Of a stretch of 64,000 bases of DNA, positions 25,101 to 38,332 are shown one piece after another. Where the stretch lies: assembly GCA_031308135.1 (NCBI GenBank), contig JAHLJT010000631.1, forward strand, positions 173,745,282-173,809,281, written 5' to 3'. This DNA is from Acheta domesticus (taxonomy: Eukaryota > Arthropoda > Insecta > Orthoptera > Gryllidae). Under the pieces are notes generated by a model that was not told the origin of the DNA, ran no database searches, and saw nothing but the letters and a program-made list of their open reading frames with translations. The first letter of the stretch is position 1. The number at the start of each line of letters is the position of its first letter. Position numbers and translations under genes: made by a program.

Positions 25101-25500
25101 CATATTCAAATATTACTTACATAATTTTCGGTGTAGAGTCGTGTCAGGTAAATTCACCTCCCACGCATAAATTTCTGACTGACTTCCAGTGGGTAGAGTT
25201 GTTTCTATTAATTCTGCATTGACACAATTGGCAGTAATAGAATTCATACAAAACAAAACGTAACAAGGTTTCGCATATATGGTGATCGCATATGCCAGCC
25301 CTTTGCAACAAACACTCGTGTTTGGAACAGTTTTACACTAATTTAATTCATGATCTTAGATGCCATTGCAGCTACTAGTGGTGATAACGAAACAAAATTA
25401 TTTTAGTTCAAAAATTTGATTTCCTGACATATTTTGCAATTAAGAAAGATGTTCAATTTTTCCGGAATGTTTTCTCTCTCAAATCGGTAGAGATTCTTTC
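22180..25500. other. No gene; possible old repeat pieces
   Basis: A C-run lies at about 23826-23837. TGGTGCCCCGAC near 24979 resembles an LTR primer-binding site, but no LTRs or gag/pol frames flank it. Otherwise A+T-rich and featureless. Confidence 0.35.
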
Positions 25501-25844
25501 TTCCTGAAGATGATTTATCGACAACTTCAAGAACAAAACTTATACAATAACTATCTCATGCAACCCCCCTTACACTCGTATTCTCAACGATGCTCGCAAA
25601 TTGCGGGCAACGTATGCAGAAGAGGAAAAAAAAGAGGGACTTTCATCCAGCACGCCAACTTTACTCAAAGGGACTCATCAAATATACATATTAAATCAAC
25701 AAACCTACCATCAAATGAAAATAAACTCCCCAAACATCACAAATCATGCATTCAATACCGTCAAGAATTGACTGAACTTTCAATAACACACGAAATTCAT
25801 AAAATTAAGTTACAATTAGTTTTAGACGAAGACAGAAAATTTGT

Positions 25845-26060
25845 ATTCCCCGCGGCAGCCACGCCACCGCACCGCGCTCTGCAGTGTAAGCCAGTGGCTC
25901 TATCTTACAAACGTCGCGGTGCGAAAACAACGCGGACGCAATGTGGAAGTGTAGGGACGCTCGCCCAAAGAGTAAACGACGTAAAAGAGCTTCAGAGCGT
26001 GACGTTGGTGCGATACCTGGGAGCATTCGAGGCGTCGGAGAGGGCGTTCGACGGGCGCTC
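25845..26060. promoter_or_regulatory. C+G-rich island
   Basis: Moderately CpG-rich stretch inside an unusually long open frame (25510-26127, 205 codons). The frame starts in A+T-rich DNA, has no recognisable domain, and the composition changes midway, so I treat the island as non-coding. Confidence 0.3.
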
Positions 26061-26123
26061 TTTGATTTTAAAATGTTTTCACATCTATCGATATAGCTGC
26101 AATATCTTTAACATTGAATGTCA

Positions 26124-27077
26124 TTAACCCGGTAGTGGAACGTTGGGTCTATCAGACCCAGTGACATCTTTGAAGCGTTCTATCAAGTGAAGGAAGTTAG
26201 TTCTTAACTTATCCACCAGTCTACCTTCAAATTGAATCTTTTTGAACTGACGTCGATCATTAGTTTGAGATTATCACAAAAATGTAGTGTGCTATTCCTG
26301 CTCAAAGTTGCTGATGGATCTGTCAGATCCAACGTTCCCACTTACGTGACACTTTTACAATATGGACGGCACAACTAAGAGTTATTTTAATACATTAAAT
26401 CCGAAAGATATTGAATTAATAAACAATATTTTAGAAAATGATTGTTTAGCAAGTGATGAAGTTGCTGATTCATCATTTTAACTAGCAATTTCTTGTCCAG
26501 AATGCAGATTATGAACAAAGAATTGAATAAGCTGAACCTGAGAACCAGAAAATAGAATCTGAACCTTTTCTAAGCAATATATTTATTCATTTGCTGTCAA
26601 ATTTGTATAAATAAAATCGATATTTTAAGGTTAGGAAATGCAAATTATTTTAAATTTTTGTAGACCACAAAAACTTACTCGGAAAGGTTAAAAAACAAAA
26701 CTACAAACTTCGAACAAAAGGCCGAAAAACTTATTTAAAAAACGCCTCCATAAAACATATTATAAAACATTACTATAAAAATGCTTTCGTTATGCATTTT
26801 TAAGACATGTAGACATATTTTGTTAATATTGTAATTATTAAATTAATGCTACATTTTCTTTTCTTTGTTCGATCATCGTTCAATTTGAATTTGAATTTTT
26901 GTTCACTAGTGTGACACTTTTAAAAAATCGGGGTATATTTTGGGCTGAATTTTGAATCTATGAATTATTTGCATCGTTCACTTCATAATAAAACATTTTT
27001 GTAATTAATTAGTGCTTTTAATAGCATATAATAACTAGCGGGTTTGTCTGACCCAACGTTCCCACTGACGTTAGAAT
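26124..27077 (+). mobile_element. piggyBac-like remnant with TTAA end
   Basis: The left end is TTAA at 26124-26127 followed by CCCGGTAGTGGAACGTTGGG. The right end near 27050-27077 reads, in reverse complement, CTAACGTCAGTGGGAACGTTGGG, i.e. the same repeat with the TTAA decayed to CTAA. A third, inverted copy of the subterminal motif lies at about 26312-26340. A 38-codon frame from the ATG at 26362 (MDGTTKSY, then DIELINNILEND, ASDEVADS) resembles the acidic N-terminus of piggyBac transposases. The catalytic domain is gone. TTAA and CCC ends are the family hallmark; assignment to piggyBac is an inference. Confidence 0.6.
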
Positions 27078-27079
27078 TT

Positions 27080-30000
27080 TTCACGTTGTGCAACCTTGCA
27101 ACCTAAGCACGCACCGCTCCTTCTATTGTACAACGTCCAATTTTTTATTCTTATTCTTATTATTAAGGTTTAGAAAGCTACATCGTATTTTAAGAAGTTT
27201 GTAGAAAGGCAATGTGAATTACCTCAAATCCTTTCTCATGAACGCCACAATCCTTTTTCTCGTTGACATTACACTTTTCATTTTTGTTTATGCAATACTT
27301 TTATTAAGTTGAATGTTGGTGTTTGAATGTTGCAGTTAGTCATGATCAATCTGCAGGTCATACGTTTCGGCGCAATTCGTGACTGCATAACAAGCGTCGT
27401 GTGACTTTTTGAAAGAGTTTGTTCCAGTGAACGTCGATGATAGGAACCCTAGGAACCCTCCCAATGTTTGTGTTGGGAGAATAGCGTGTGAATTTAATCT
27501 TCTTTTCGACTCTACTTCTGAGAGCAGAGGAAAAACTTCGTCCTACTTGTAAACTCCATTAGTATAGTTGCATAAGTCATGGGTACATAGACAATAATGC
27601 CTTGTATTCTACGTGTTCACAGTCCAGTTACTCTGTCTTTAGTAATAATGAATGACAACCGACTCAGGACGGGGCCTCAACGATCGCCTTAAACTGGCAA
27701 AAACTTTACAAAAATTAAGGATATATTGCTTTTTACTCATATTGGTTGATGTAAGGAACAGAACATAATTCAGGAAATGAATTGTGAATGTAGCAGATTG
27801 AAAATCCTACAGTAGTTGAAGACCCTTGACTAAATGTAAGGACCTTAGGCGTGTACAGAAAAACTGAAGAATAGCTTAGTCATCTTTTATTTATTCTTGA
27901 AGTTTAATTAAAGTTAAATTTTAAGTTTTGCTTAGTTATTCTAGTGAATAGAGTTATTTCGAGTGGTGAGCTCATTTAAATTTGCAGTTTCGGGTCAATC
28001 GCTATTAACAAAATCAAGAAAGTGTCATCAATAATAAAACAGAAAATACGCATCGTGCTCTAAAATGCCACGTCTGATTTCGACTGCGATATTCGTACAT
28101 TATATGTTCAGGAGATGGAGGTTTTGTTTTTGTAGGTGAAGCAGAAATGAAAAAGAAGTGACTATTAACTTATAACTTACTCAAATGTTGCCTCATATTC
28201 GTAGAATAGAAAAAGTTATGTAATGCTATAAAAACCGATGTGGAGAATTTGATGTATACACTTTCCAATGGTTTTGATACCAAAAATGTGTTTTCAAATG
28301 CCTGTCTATCCGTCTTCGGGAAGCACACGCACCTTAGGGTGAATTTCGAGAGCTTCATTCTTGGTTAAAGAGACCAAAATATGAAAGTTGAACAATGTAG
28401 ACTTTTTTTAGAAAACACTAAATACAAAATATCACATTTCAATAAACAAAACACTAAATACGTATCAAATATCAACATATCAATAATATTTCCGTAAACA
28501 TTACAGAAAAGAAAAGTAAACGATCGTATCAATTGAAATGTTCTCTAAATATTTTTGTCTTACAACATTTTGCAAAACAATTGTGATTTTTTAGAAAAAT
28601 CATTTATGGGTGTGAGAGCTAACATATTTAGCGCTGAAAAGACCTGAGATTAGTGTTTCCATGAAAATACATTTTGTAAAACGATGTTAAGATGTACAGA
28701 CGCCAGGGATGATTTCTGTCAAGCTGTCGGTTAATTAAGTATTCATTAGTGCTCATTAATATTTCGTTCCCACGGATCCACATGCATCATCATTTCGAAA
28801 ATCCTTGAATATGATCAACGCAGTTTGCAGTGCTCCTGCAAATCTGATTCCGTTCAGAATAATAAAATCCGCGTTCACGTAGAATTGTGATGTTAGGGTT
28901 CGGCATCTTTCGAAATGAATACTTTGGTAAATAATACCCGAAATCAATGAGTCTATAAAATGTATGAATGTTCATTCAAATAATTATTTGAAATGCTGAC
29001 GAATAAATTGTCACTAAAGTTAATATACTTATATAAATCATAACGTTATTTAAAACGTTATAAAACACTAGTATAAATCACTAACGTTATTTCAAGAAAG
29101 AAACAATTTCACTTAAATCTATATTGATTTGGAGAAAGTTTTCAGAAAGAATTTTATGCATCACGACTCCGTTTAAACCACCTTCAAATTACTATATACC
29201 ATACCCTCCTTCATATTTTTTGTGAATTTGATAAACGAATTCTTATAATGGAAGAATCCATAGAGCAATGAAACAAAGTTTTCGTTTTGATGTGGCAGTA
29301 GGATGTTCGGAAATAAACAGTGTTCTGTCATTGTAGGAGTGCTAAAGAGAGATTTGCAAGAGATGACTGAAATATTAGTGGTACAAGTTGCAATATATTT
29401 GTTAGAACTTCACGTAACCGTTACGAAAACATTGTTGGAATGTATCACCACTAGTTTTTGTTTTAGTGAAGTTATCATCTTATACAAAATCACACTGTCA
29501 TTAACTCAGAGCTCAAAATTAACAAATTAAAAAAAACTAACATGAAGTAATATGTTCACCAATCCAGAAAATAGCGAGTAGAACGGTTTTTAATACTGAA
29601 AAATCGTGTGGTACTAATTTCGTCTCATCTATTAGAGAGCGCGTAAAAAATGAATCCTTTCATGGTCCCACAGCTCTTTGATCGCTGGAACGAATACTTT
29701 TCAAAAGGATCGTGTTCACACCCGGCAAAGGCTTTGCACATCGAGAGTTCTTTTAATCGCATCGCCACTCGGTCCAACATTTCTGTCACTGAAAATTGTA
29801 AAATGCTTTGTTAAAAATGCAACACCAAATAAAATGAATATACAAATGAATGAAAAAGAGAAACTAAAAGTATTTACGATTAATCCTTTAAAGTATACTA
29901 ACATAATAGATTCTTGAAAAGTTACGAAGTATAAGATTCTATTACAAATATTCTTGTATTTCGTCCAAGACGTTTTCAAATATAAATCAAAAGCAATTCG

Positions 30001-30125
30001 TTTCGTAAAAACAACGTAGTAAGAAGCAAGCTAGCTGTCGACCTAAGCTCATCACATAACAAATAATGGTCTCCAATCTACCATCAGGAACACGTAGAAC
30101 TGACGTAGATCGCGCAATTTAGGAC
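27080..30125. other. No recognisable feature
   Basis: Long A+T-rich intron stretch. Open frames are short, isolated and of random composition. Confidence 0.4.
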
Positions 30126-30129
30126 AGCT

Positions 30130-30345
30130 TTAGGGCGCTCCTGCGGAGGGGCGGGGGTGGGGTGGGGAGGGGGGGGGGGAAGGGGGCGGGGGCGTACTGG
30201 GCGCTGAGGGAACCGCGGCACCACTGTAATCGCAGGGCTTGGCCAGGGGCTGCAGGGGCTGTTCCCGTGGACGCAGTCCCGTCAGGGGCGGATTAAGGTC
30301 ACCTGCAGCCGTAAGCGCGCTCCCGGAGGGCTCCGCGCGGCCATT
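30130..30345. promoter_or_regulatory. G-rich island with quadruplex-forming run
   Basis: The plus strand carries at least six closely spaced G-runs of four or more at 30150-30197, a strong G-quadruplex pattern, then CpG-rich sequence to 30345. CAGGGGCGGATTAAGG at about 30283 resembles a hAT terminus, but no partner end was found. Confidence 0.4.
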
Positions 30346-32095
30346 TCGTTTCTTACAACGCGCCTTCCAATCTTACTACGATTTCGATACAAAATAAAAT
30401 ATATAAATCACTTGTTTTTTTTCTTATATTTCATCTTACGTCAACCTACTCGAGGAAACTCTTACAAAAACAAAATAATTAAGTTACAACAAAATCGAGC
30501 ACATTTACGTTATAGAACAGAAAGCTTCAATTTCTACTTCAATACATCTATCAAAAGAGAGGAAAAAATATTCCGAATGAAAATCGAAGATGAAAATATG
30601 AGATGAGATAATGAATAAACCATTGAAAATAGTAGGAAATATTCCCCTACGTCCAATCTTACGTACGTGCATGTAACATTGTCCTGTACAATGTTTTTAA
30701 AAATATGTCATTAAAAATATGGTATACTTTTTAAAGAGTCCCTTTCGCCTGCAAAAATGGTACCTGATAGTTCTCTAAATACTCTATTTTAAGAGTTTTA
30801 TAAAATTAGAAAAAAGTGTGGTTAAGTCCATAAATTTCATTTTATTAAAGAACTAACAGACGATGCATGTAGGTACACTGCGTTCATTCACCAAATAAAT
30901 GACTTACATTTTTATCTATCGTATCCGACATCGAACTAAAACATATTACCATAAAATAGAGAAAATCCACCAATTCTTTTTTTAAAAATATTCAAACGCT
31001 TATTGGCTCATTTATTATACAGAACATTTGTGCTGTTAAAAAGAATGCTCACTTCATGTTAATTTTTTTTCGAGCGCTCTCAATTTTATATTTTAAAAAA
31101 CGACATTGCAGGACCGATAATTTACGTCGGTAATGATATTGTCAGAACAAAATAGTCAAATTTTAATTAAAGAAAGTTTGTGGAGAATAATCAGTGATGT
31201 AATTAAATGCGAAGGTTTGAAAATTCGTAGATAGCGCTAAGATAATCGTCCGAAATGTTTGTTAGGAAATATGCATCACCACTTCTCAACCGCTGACCTC
31301 CTTACTGATGAGATTCTGCCCTTCACCATTGTGGGAGAAAGTTCTCGTATCAGGGTGTGGGGCGGCAGCACATCCTGTGTAAACGCCCTAGAAAGAAAGA
31401 ACTGAAGAAACATTTTTGTCCGGAACCCACAGAGTATTTATTTTTGTGTTTAGGTATGTTTACGAGGTGTTGGCGGCACCTTCGCTTTGCATCCCTGCAT
31501 GCCTACATCTGGAGTTGATACCGCCTACTGAAGCGGCTTCGCTGCCTATTAAAATGTATTGCGTGTCCATATACCACCAACATGCTACGCAGTTAAAGAA
31601 AACAAAAGTTAATGATGTGAATAATCTATTTGAGTTTAAAATGTATTTAACAATGTCTTTTAGGTTAGAATTTTAACATTGAATCGAAAGAGTAGTTTCG
31701 ACAAACACAAAAAGCTGTAAAACGAAAACAACCAAATTCTTTAATTCTGGTCAGTTTGAAACAAAATAACTGAGGAAACGAATTGCCGTCAATTTTTTTA
31801 ATAGAAACTCACATACTATTTTCTTTAACATAAAATTCTAATCTGAACGAAATTAAGCTACCAAATATCAGCTCCGTTTAAGCACTTCGTTGATCACGTT
31901 TTTCTTAATCATTAATGTGCTTTCTCTGTGCACTGGCATGGACTAGAATAAAGGCACGTCCAGCACGAAATTCCCAGCATTTGTTCTTTCCGCTCTCGGA
32001 AATTTCGTTTTGCACTCTGCATTCAGAATTTTGTTCTGGGGGCTCAACTTCGTTATGATAACAAATCCACTTTGTTCACGGATTTTCTTTCTCTC
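30346..32095. other. No recognisable feature
   Basis: A+T-rich, with no supported gene or element. Confidence 0.4.
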
Positions 32096-32099
32096 TTCG

Positions 32100-32240
32100 T
32101 TATCATTAATAGCCCCGAGGCAGGCAGAGAGGCCGCGTGCCCGCCGCCCTCCCCCCCCGCCCCCGCCCGTTGGCGCCGCTGCCGCCGGGCTGTAAACTAT
32201 ATTTTCGCTGCGCTCCGCAGCGCCGCACAGTGGACTCGAA
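32100..32240. promoter_or_regulatory. Small C+G-rich island
   Basis: C-rich block (CCCCCCCCGCCCCCGCCCG) and GCGCTCCGCAGCGCC-type sequence. A minus-strand frame from 32254 (MESLDSSPLCGAAERSENIV) runs through it into A+T-rich sequence; the composition break argues against a protein. Confidence 0.3.
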
Positions 32241-32244
32241 TCCA

Positions 32245-32690
32245 AACTTTCCAAGATAAAAGGAAAAGAAAAAAAAGAAAACCTGCTGCTTGAAATGCTT
32301 ATGTTTTAGGAAATAAAAAGGATCTGATGAATGATATTTAATTGAGCTATTTGATTAGAAAAAAGACGTCAAATAGTGGGATTTTCTATTTCACTCAAGT
32401 GGTTGCCCTTGTAATAATGCATTAGTAGAACAATGTAATATTCATGCAATATAACACTTTTTTCACGAAACTAGACAAAGAATGTACTGCAAAAATTAAT
32501 TTGAAAAAATTGAAAAGCACTGCATTTTATGTGTTGAAAGAGAATATTGCTACAAACTGTACTTTGACATTCCTCGCTATGCATCTAAACAATAAAGTAA
32601 AGGAATCTTTGGAACGTATTTGAAATGTATGTTGTTTCATTCTTACGTATACATAATGAATTCGCTTTAGTCGAGCGTACTGAATCGCTT
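32245..32690. other. No recognisable feature
   Basis: A+T-rich spacer between two C+G-rich islands. Confidence 0.4.
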
Positions 32691-32694
32691 GCTT

Positions 32695-32930
32695 GGGAAA
32701 TGGAGCAAATGCGGTGAGCGCCGCTTCGCGCTATTCCGTCCCTCTGTGCAGCGGCGGCGGCGGCGGCGGCGGCAGCGGTCGCAGCTCGTGCTCCCTTTGC
32801 ATTCCAATTCGTGGCCCAACAGCGCGCGCGGGTCTGCGCAGTGGCGAAAATAGACGAGTCGATAGACCGCGATGCCACAGCGGCCCATCCGTTTCAATTT
32901 CACAACTCTACCTGTCCATCGGGGGGCGGC
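32695..32930. promoter_or_regulatory. C+G-rich island with short CGG run
   Basis: Seven CGG triplets at 32752-32772, an octamer-like CTTTGCATT near 32797, and CpG-rich flanks. Frames are poly-Ala or poly-Arg artefacts. Confidence 0.35.
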
Positions 32931-32934
32931 ATTG

Positions 32935-35830
32935 TGTTTTAACTTCCAATGAGCAGTGAGAATTCGACAATACACACTAATATTCGTGAGAATGTTTGTT
33001 TTTTTATTTCGGTGCCGATGAATGCTCACAATGCTAGCGTATTGATGCACGACAGTATTAATAGGTGATCTAATTATCATGACTATTATTCTTTGTAATT
33101 AAAATTCTCTGTGCGATCTAAATACTTTTTGCAAGTAATTATATTTTGTAATTTGGATGAATGATTTACATCATTTTGCGAGCAAACATTTTCTTTTCCA
33201 TTTCGTATTTATGATTGAAACATATAATTCTCTCACGTTTCAAAAGAAACATATATCTGATTAAGGTAACTGATATTTCTGGATTAATGTAACAAATGTG
33301 CAAATTAAAATGTCACATATTTATGTGATGCAGACAACACGCATTTGAAGGGTACAAGAAATCCCAGAAAATTTATTTAATAAGTTTACATCTGGTACTG
33401 TATGTACATAAATGCAATAAGATTCTACGTAGAAATAAGGTTAGCATTGCAGGTTCCCAGTAGAGAATGTTAGCACTAATCAAATATAACATAAATAAAT
33501 TGACATGTGACTGTGATGCTACATTTAGTTTATTTTAAAAGTTAATATTTATGCGTCAGTATTCTTGTGTTTTGAAGAAGATTGAGAATTCCTTTAAAAC
33601 ACGCTGAGCAGAAGGAAGAATTAATGACATTTTAGAGAAAATAACACAGAATTGAGAATATGCACTTTGATTACCGTTTACAAATGTAATCTGAAATAGA
33701 TTCTTCCCATATGATACACTATTAATTTACAGCCTTCCTCAGGCTTTTTCCAACTAAAAATAACATTCCACTGAATGACAAGTAATCAAAGGTAAATATT
33801 CTCTGAACAATCCGACAAATCCCTGTAGCAAATGACCTTTTGGGATAATGCTTTTCTGCTATTGTGCAAAAGCAAAATGTGGACTGCCACCACAATCAAT
33901 CACATTCACGCGGTGAAACAAAGCGTTCGCGTAAACTCATTCCGACAAAAATGCTGCTCATGATGAGTGTTTTTCTAACTGGACAAAGCTAACCTGCATG
34001 GTATTTATGTAACGTTTCCATAGTTACGGTACACAAGTGCCACTGACACAAGCGAACTCTGTAACATTTCTCCCTAAAACGGTTATTCTGAGTTTGCGAA
34101 CTTGACGAAAAGTAATATTTACTAATACACATGTAAACTGAACCCGTGGTTGTCATTTCACTACAATACAATGATCATTACGAAATTCTAATTCACATAT
34201 AATTCTGGAGGTAAGTTTGCGAAAGACATTCGGTTGTGTAAGATCGTGAAAGAGCGTGAATCGCGTTGTTTATTTTGTATTTGCTTGATATTTTCCCGAG
34301 TACCAGTTACTTAAATTTTTCTGTTAATCTAGTAACGTAGGCAAAAACAACTCGCGTAATTTACTTAAAACATTAATAAGAAAATTTTGCACAATGCGCA
34401 CACGAACGTTTGGGAAAACGATACAAAAACTTTGAAAATAAAATCTGCAAAAATTGTCTGTAAACTGTGAAATTTAGAGATGGCGAAACTACATACGGGC
34501 ACCTAGAACCATTGATCAATCGAATGTTTGAATGAAACTGTTGAAGATCAGACCTCTATTTCAAGCCAAAACATTGATAATATCCGTAAGAATATTTAAA
34601 TAATTCAGTTAACCCATTTAAAATTCAGCTAAAGTGGAATTTCAAATTAACCCGAAAAACATATCTTCCATTTGTCTAAAACACCTCGGCGACGACAACA
34701 CCTTCTAAGAGCTGAAACTGAGGAGGAGTCCCTGAAGCAAGGAATTTTAACAAAAATATTTTAATTCGAAGTTCAAATTAGAAAGTAAAATCTGAAAAAT
34801 AGTGTCTGAAAGTATTTCCTTTCATCATTTAAATATTACTGTTGCCTAGAACTAATTTATATTTTTTTAAATTTAATTTTTAAGACATTTGTTACCTTTA
34901 TTTATAAAATGAAATAAACAAGTTTAAAAATAGACTATAAAGAAAAAATAGAAAAAAGACTGACATCTCAGATACTTGTTGAGATAATATTAGCTTTGAG
35001 ATCATCGATAATAAAACAAACCTGAGAGTTTTTTTCAAATAAAATACACGTACTAGTACTTTAAAGGAATGGTAATTGCTCTTCAATATTCGCTCTTCGC
35101 AATCATTACTGATGTACGTTTGATAACAATATGGTAATATCAAGTTCTATTTTCTTCTTATTTAGTATTAGGAAGCATTGGTCTCGTGGGTAGAGATATT
35201 CCAGTTTCATGATAAAGAAAAGAGTAATATTAAAATGTCTGTTTTCCGGAGCTCCATAATTATTTTTCGTTATTTCACTGTATATATTACTGATATTATT
35301 TTGATATTACACATTTAATATTGATTAAAGTTGTAAGATAAAAATTAAAAGAGAAGGTAGTGAAGTTTTTGCTAAATTATCGTTCGTGACATTATTTTGA
35401 GAAAGATATTGTTGACGAAAACTCATGAAAAGTACACGTATGATAAAAGCTTATGAAAGCACTCGCTTACTTAGGTAAACACAAGTTTATGAAAAAATAA
35501 CGTATGTTTGGAAATGATTCTTTTAAAATATCAAAATTTACATTAATAGGAGCGAGCCGATACCTTGAAAACAGTAAGGGAAGACTTCAAGATAGAATAC
35601 TTGGAGAATGTTGAGAAGCTATAAATAATACAATAACCTACATATGCGAAGTTATTAAAAGGAATGAAGCAGAAAGCGTGTTGCCTAAGGGCCAAAAATA
35701 ATCTAAGCTTTATCTTTGTCTAGCTTTGGATTTCAACAACAAAACCTTCCTGATAGAGTTTATCTTTTTTTAAGAACATAATATAAATCTCAATTATTAA
35801 AGACATGAAAGCGAGACGGCTCAATTCAGA
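32935..35830. other. No recognisable feature
   Basis: A+T-rich intron sequence without supported features. Confidence 0.4.
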
Positions 35831-35835
35831 AGAAG

Positions 35836-35978
35836 TTAACACTAGAACGACGGAAGTTGGTTGCCTACCTAGAACGACGGCCACCGGTCAATTGACTGGT
35901 TGGATTTTTTTAATGTTTGTGACGATGTCTAGGTATTGCGATGTGCCCTATTACTATTTTAATATATTATAGTTGTTC
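35836..35978 (+). mobile_element. Solitary piggyBac-like 5' end, truncated by the modular repeat
   Basis: TTAA at 35836-35839 followed by CACTAGAACGACGG, then a second AGAACGACGG and CCACCGGTCAATTGACTGGT. The same terminal and subterminal motifs occur at 38333-38484 in the same orientation. Sequence similarity stops where the modular repeat begins at about 35979, suggesting that the repeat interrupted or replaced the element body. Confidence 0.5.
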
Positions 35979-37460
35979 TTACTTTCCCGTATACGTACGT
36001 ATACACGGTGTGATATACGTAGTATAGGGAAAGTTATGTAATGCTGCGCGAAAAAATGGCCAATTTTCGGCGGAAAAAATTAATTGCCGGGCCGTGAAAA
36101 CGAATAAGTGGATAAAACCAGTTGTTAAAATAAGAAAAAAAAATCCTCTATCGCGTGGTGTGGTCAAAATCCATGATTTGTTGCTTCTTTATACTTAAAA
36201 ATCGATTGACGGCATTCCGTCTGTCCGTCTGTCCGTCTGTCCGTCTGTCCGTCTGTGGTCAACGCTAGCGCCTAAACCGTTCGGTCGATTTTCTTCAAAA
36301 TTGATATTCCCCAGTCGATCTGATTCTAGTCGAAGCTTTGTTATTTTGAAAAAGATTCTTTAAAATTTGGGGGTACTTTATATGAAGCCCCCCGGGGATT
36401 TTCAACATTTTCTCAAAAACGGTTCCAAATTTTTTCTTTAAATTTCTTGTATGAATAGAGGAAAATACACTTTTTAACATGGCATAGGTCGTATTTTCAC
36501 GTACAGCTCTGAATTTTCGAAAATTGTGAAAGTTTGAATTTTTTTTCGGCGTCTTTCTCCAACTACAAAATTGAAGATAGAGATTTTTTCTTCAAATAAA
36601 ATTTGTTCTGCATATTGAGTTCTTTAATAAAGGTCATGTAAATGTTTTTCACAATTTTGGTAGTTTTCGTGCAATATTGCGTGAAATATGTGCAATTTTA
36701 AAAAATTACAAAAACAAAATTTTCTCAAAAACGGCTCCAAATTTTTTCTTTAAACTTTTGGTAGAGATAGTGGTAAATGTACTCTATCAATGACATAAAA
36801 GCCATTTTGGTCTATCGGTTGGTTTTTTCAAAAATTACCAAAATGTAAATTTTTTACTTGTCTCTCACGTCGTTAATATTTACATTATCGGCGATTTTTT
36901 TACATTATTATATTTACGAGTATATATGCTTTAAATAATGTCAAGTAAAGTTTCTCGAAAACACAACCGTTTTCTGTGAAAAGTAGCTCAAATTTCGGCA
37001 TTTTCAGAAATGCTCAAACGTCATTTTCTCGTATATGGCTGCAATTTTTTTCTTGAAACTTTTCTAACGGATAGTGCTAATTACACTCATTAGTATAGCG
37101 TGAAGTTTATTTTGAGTTTTTTTTGTTTTTTTCAAAAATTATATAAATGTAAATTTTTTGAAAGATCTCTCACATCTTTAATATGCACATTATCCGCAAT
37201 TTGTAAAGATGATTATATTTGTGAGTGTAAGTGCTTTAAATAACTTAAAATAAAGTATTTTGAAAACTCAAAAATTTTCTGTGAAAATGAGCTTCAAATT
37301 TCGCATTTTTAGTAGTGCTAAAACGCCATTTTCTCTTAAACGGCACATAATTTTTAAAAGAAAATTGCCATTTACGGCTAGGTTTTTGTGTTCTTTAATA
37401 TTCTAAAATTAATGTTTCTATTCTACCAATAGGAAACAGAAAAATTAAGAAAATGACAAA
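35979..37460 (+). repeat. Long modular non-coding repeat, forward copy
   Basis: Starts at TTACTTTC with a palindromic CGTATACGTACGTATA, then a CCGTCTGT run and a unique head (to about 36400). Modules opening with ATTTTCTC and an AAACGG-like segment follow at 36407, 36719, 37023 and 37328, so the period is about 305-312 bases. Later sub-blocks also recur: TTTTTTCAAAAATTA, TCTCTCAC, ATATGCACATTATC and TTTTCTGTGAAAA. All frames are broken. The inverted copy at 62510-63739 shares the same order of blocks. Family not recognised. Confidence 0.8.
36217..36256. repeat. CCGTCTGT tandem repeat, 5 units
   Basis: Five perfect 8-bp units inside the modular repeat. The inverted copy near 63494-63507 has a shorter GGACGGACGGAC version at the same place. 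Confidence 0.9.
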
Positions 37461-37464
37461 AAAA

Positions 37465-38330
37465 TGTACTTTTGGCGATGATAGATGGTAGCTGGCAAGA
37501 AAGAGTATGTGGCAGTTCCGAATAGCTAGCGAAGACCCAGGAAAATAGAAAACTAATATGGGAAAGTCTGTGCCATTCTGTTTCTGTTTTTTGACAAATA
37601 AATAAATAATATAAATACGGTCATGCTTAATTTTTTCAAAATACGAGTAGTTTTTCTTTAATTTTGTGACAAACGTAATAGGCCGCTGTAAATTTACTGC
37701 GCTTGGGACAGCTGGATGCGTCGTAAATTAGAATGTGCAATTTTGTATTTTATTCCTTTCTTCGTTTCTTACATTCGAACTTTGTTATAGACTTACACAT
37801 TAATATTTTAGAAATTGATTATTTTGAAATATTTGAAATAAGTAAAAAGAATTAATAGCTCTCAGAATAGCGACAATGCAGGGTCTGCAACAATGGAATT
37901 CAATTTGCGCTCGCGAATATCTGTGAATTAGTGTCATTGTTGTGACCTAATGGAGCTGTATGAAAAGGAGTTATAATTGTCTAATTTATGTTGATATTTG
38001 CAGGCAAATATTTAGTTTTGCACCAAATGCTGTACCATTTGTAGTGAGTAGAGAATTTGTTGCATGGTTTTAAAATACTCTTCCCTAATCATGGCCCAAT
38101 GGAAGGCATTTCTATATTTCCAGGGTATCAGGCTTCTTTTTCCAATACAGGGTTACAAAACTTTTGCATTCTATTTTTGTGAAGTTGTAGAATTCACATA
38201 GTTCTGACAACACTGCAATGGAAATAGTGAGTTCCAAGCGAAGATGTTAGTAGCGCATAAAGTGCAATATTACAGTACTACTTAGCTGTTTCCTCTAATA
38301 CGGGAAAGTAAGTGCTGTTGTAGCACCACT
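37465..38330. other. No recognisable feature
   Basis: A+T-rich spacer between the modular repeat and the piggyBac-like element. Confidence 0.35.
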
Positions 38331-38332
38331 AG

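Noticed and set aside
25510..26127. 205-codon plus-strand frame
   Set aside because: No recognisable domain, abrupt composition change midway, ends just past the piggyBac-like TTAA end; more likely chance.
30283..30298. hAT terminus CAGGGGCGGATTAAGG
   Set aside because: No partner end in inverted orientation and no 8-bp duplication found nearby.
31943..32254. 103-codon minus-strand frame starting MESLDSSPLCG
   Set aside because: Half lies in a C-rich island and half in A+T-rich DNA, with no codon bias or domain.
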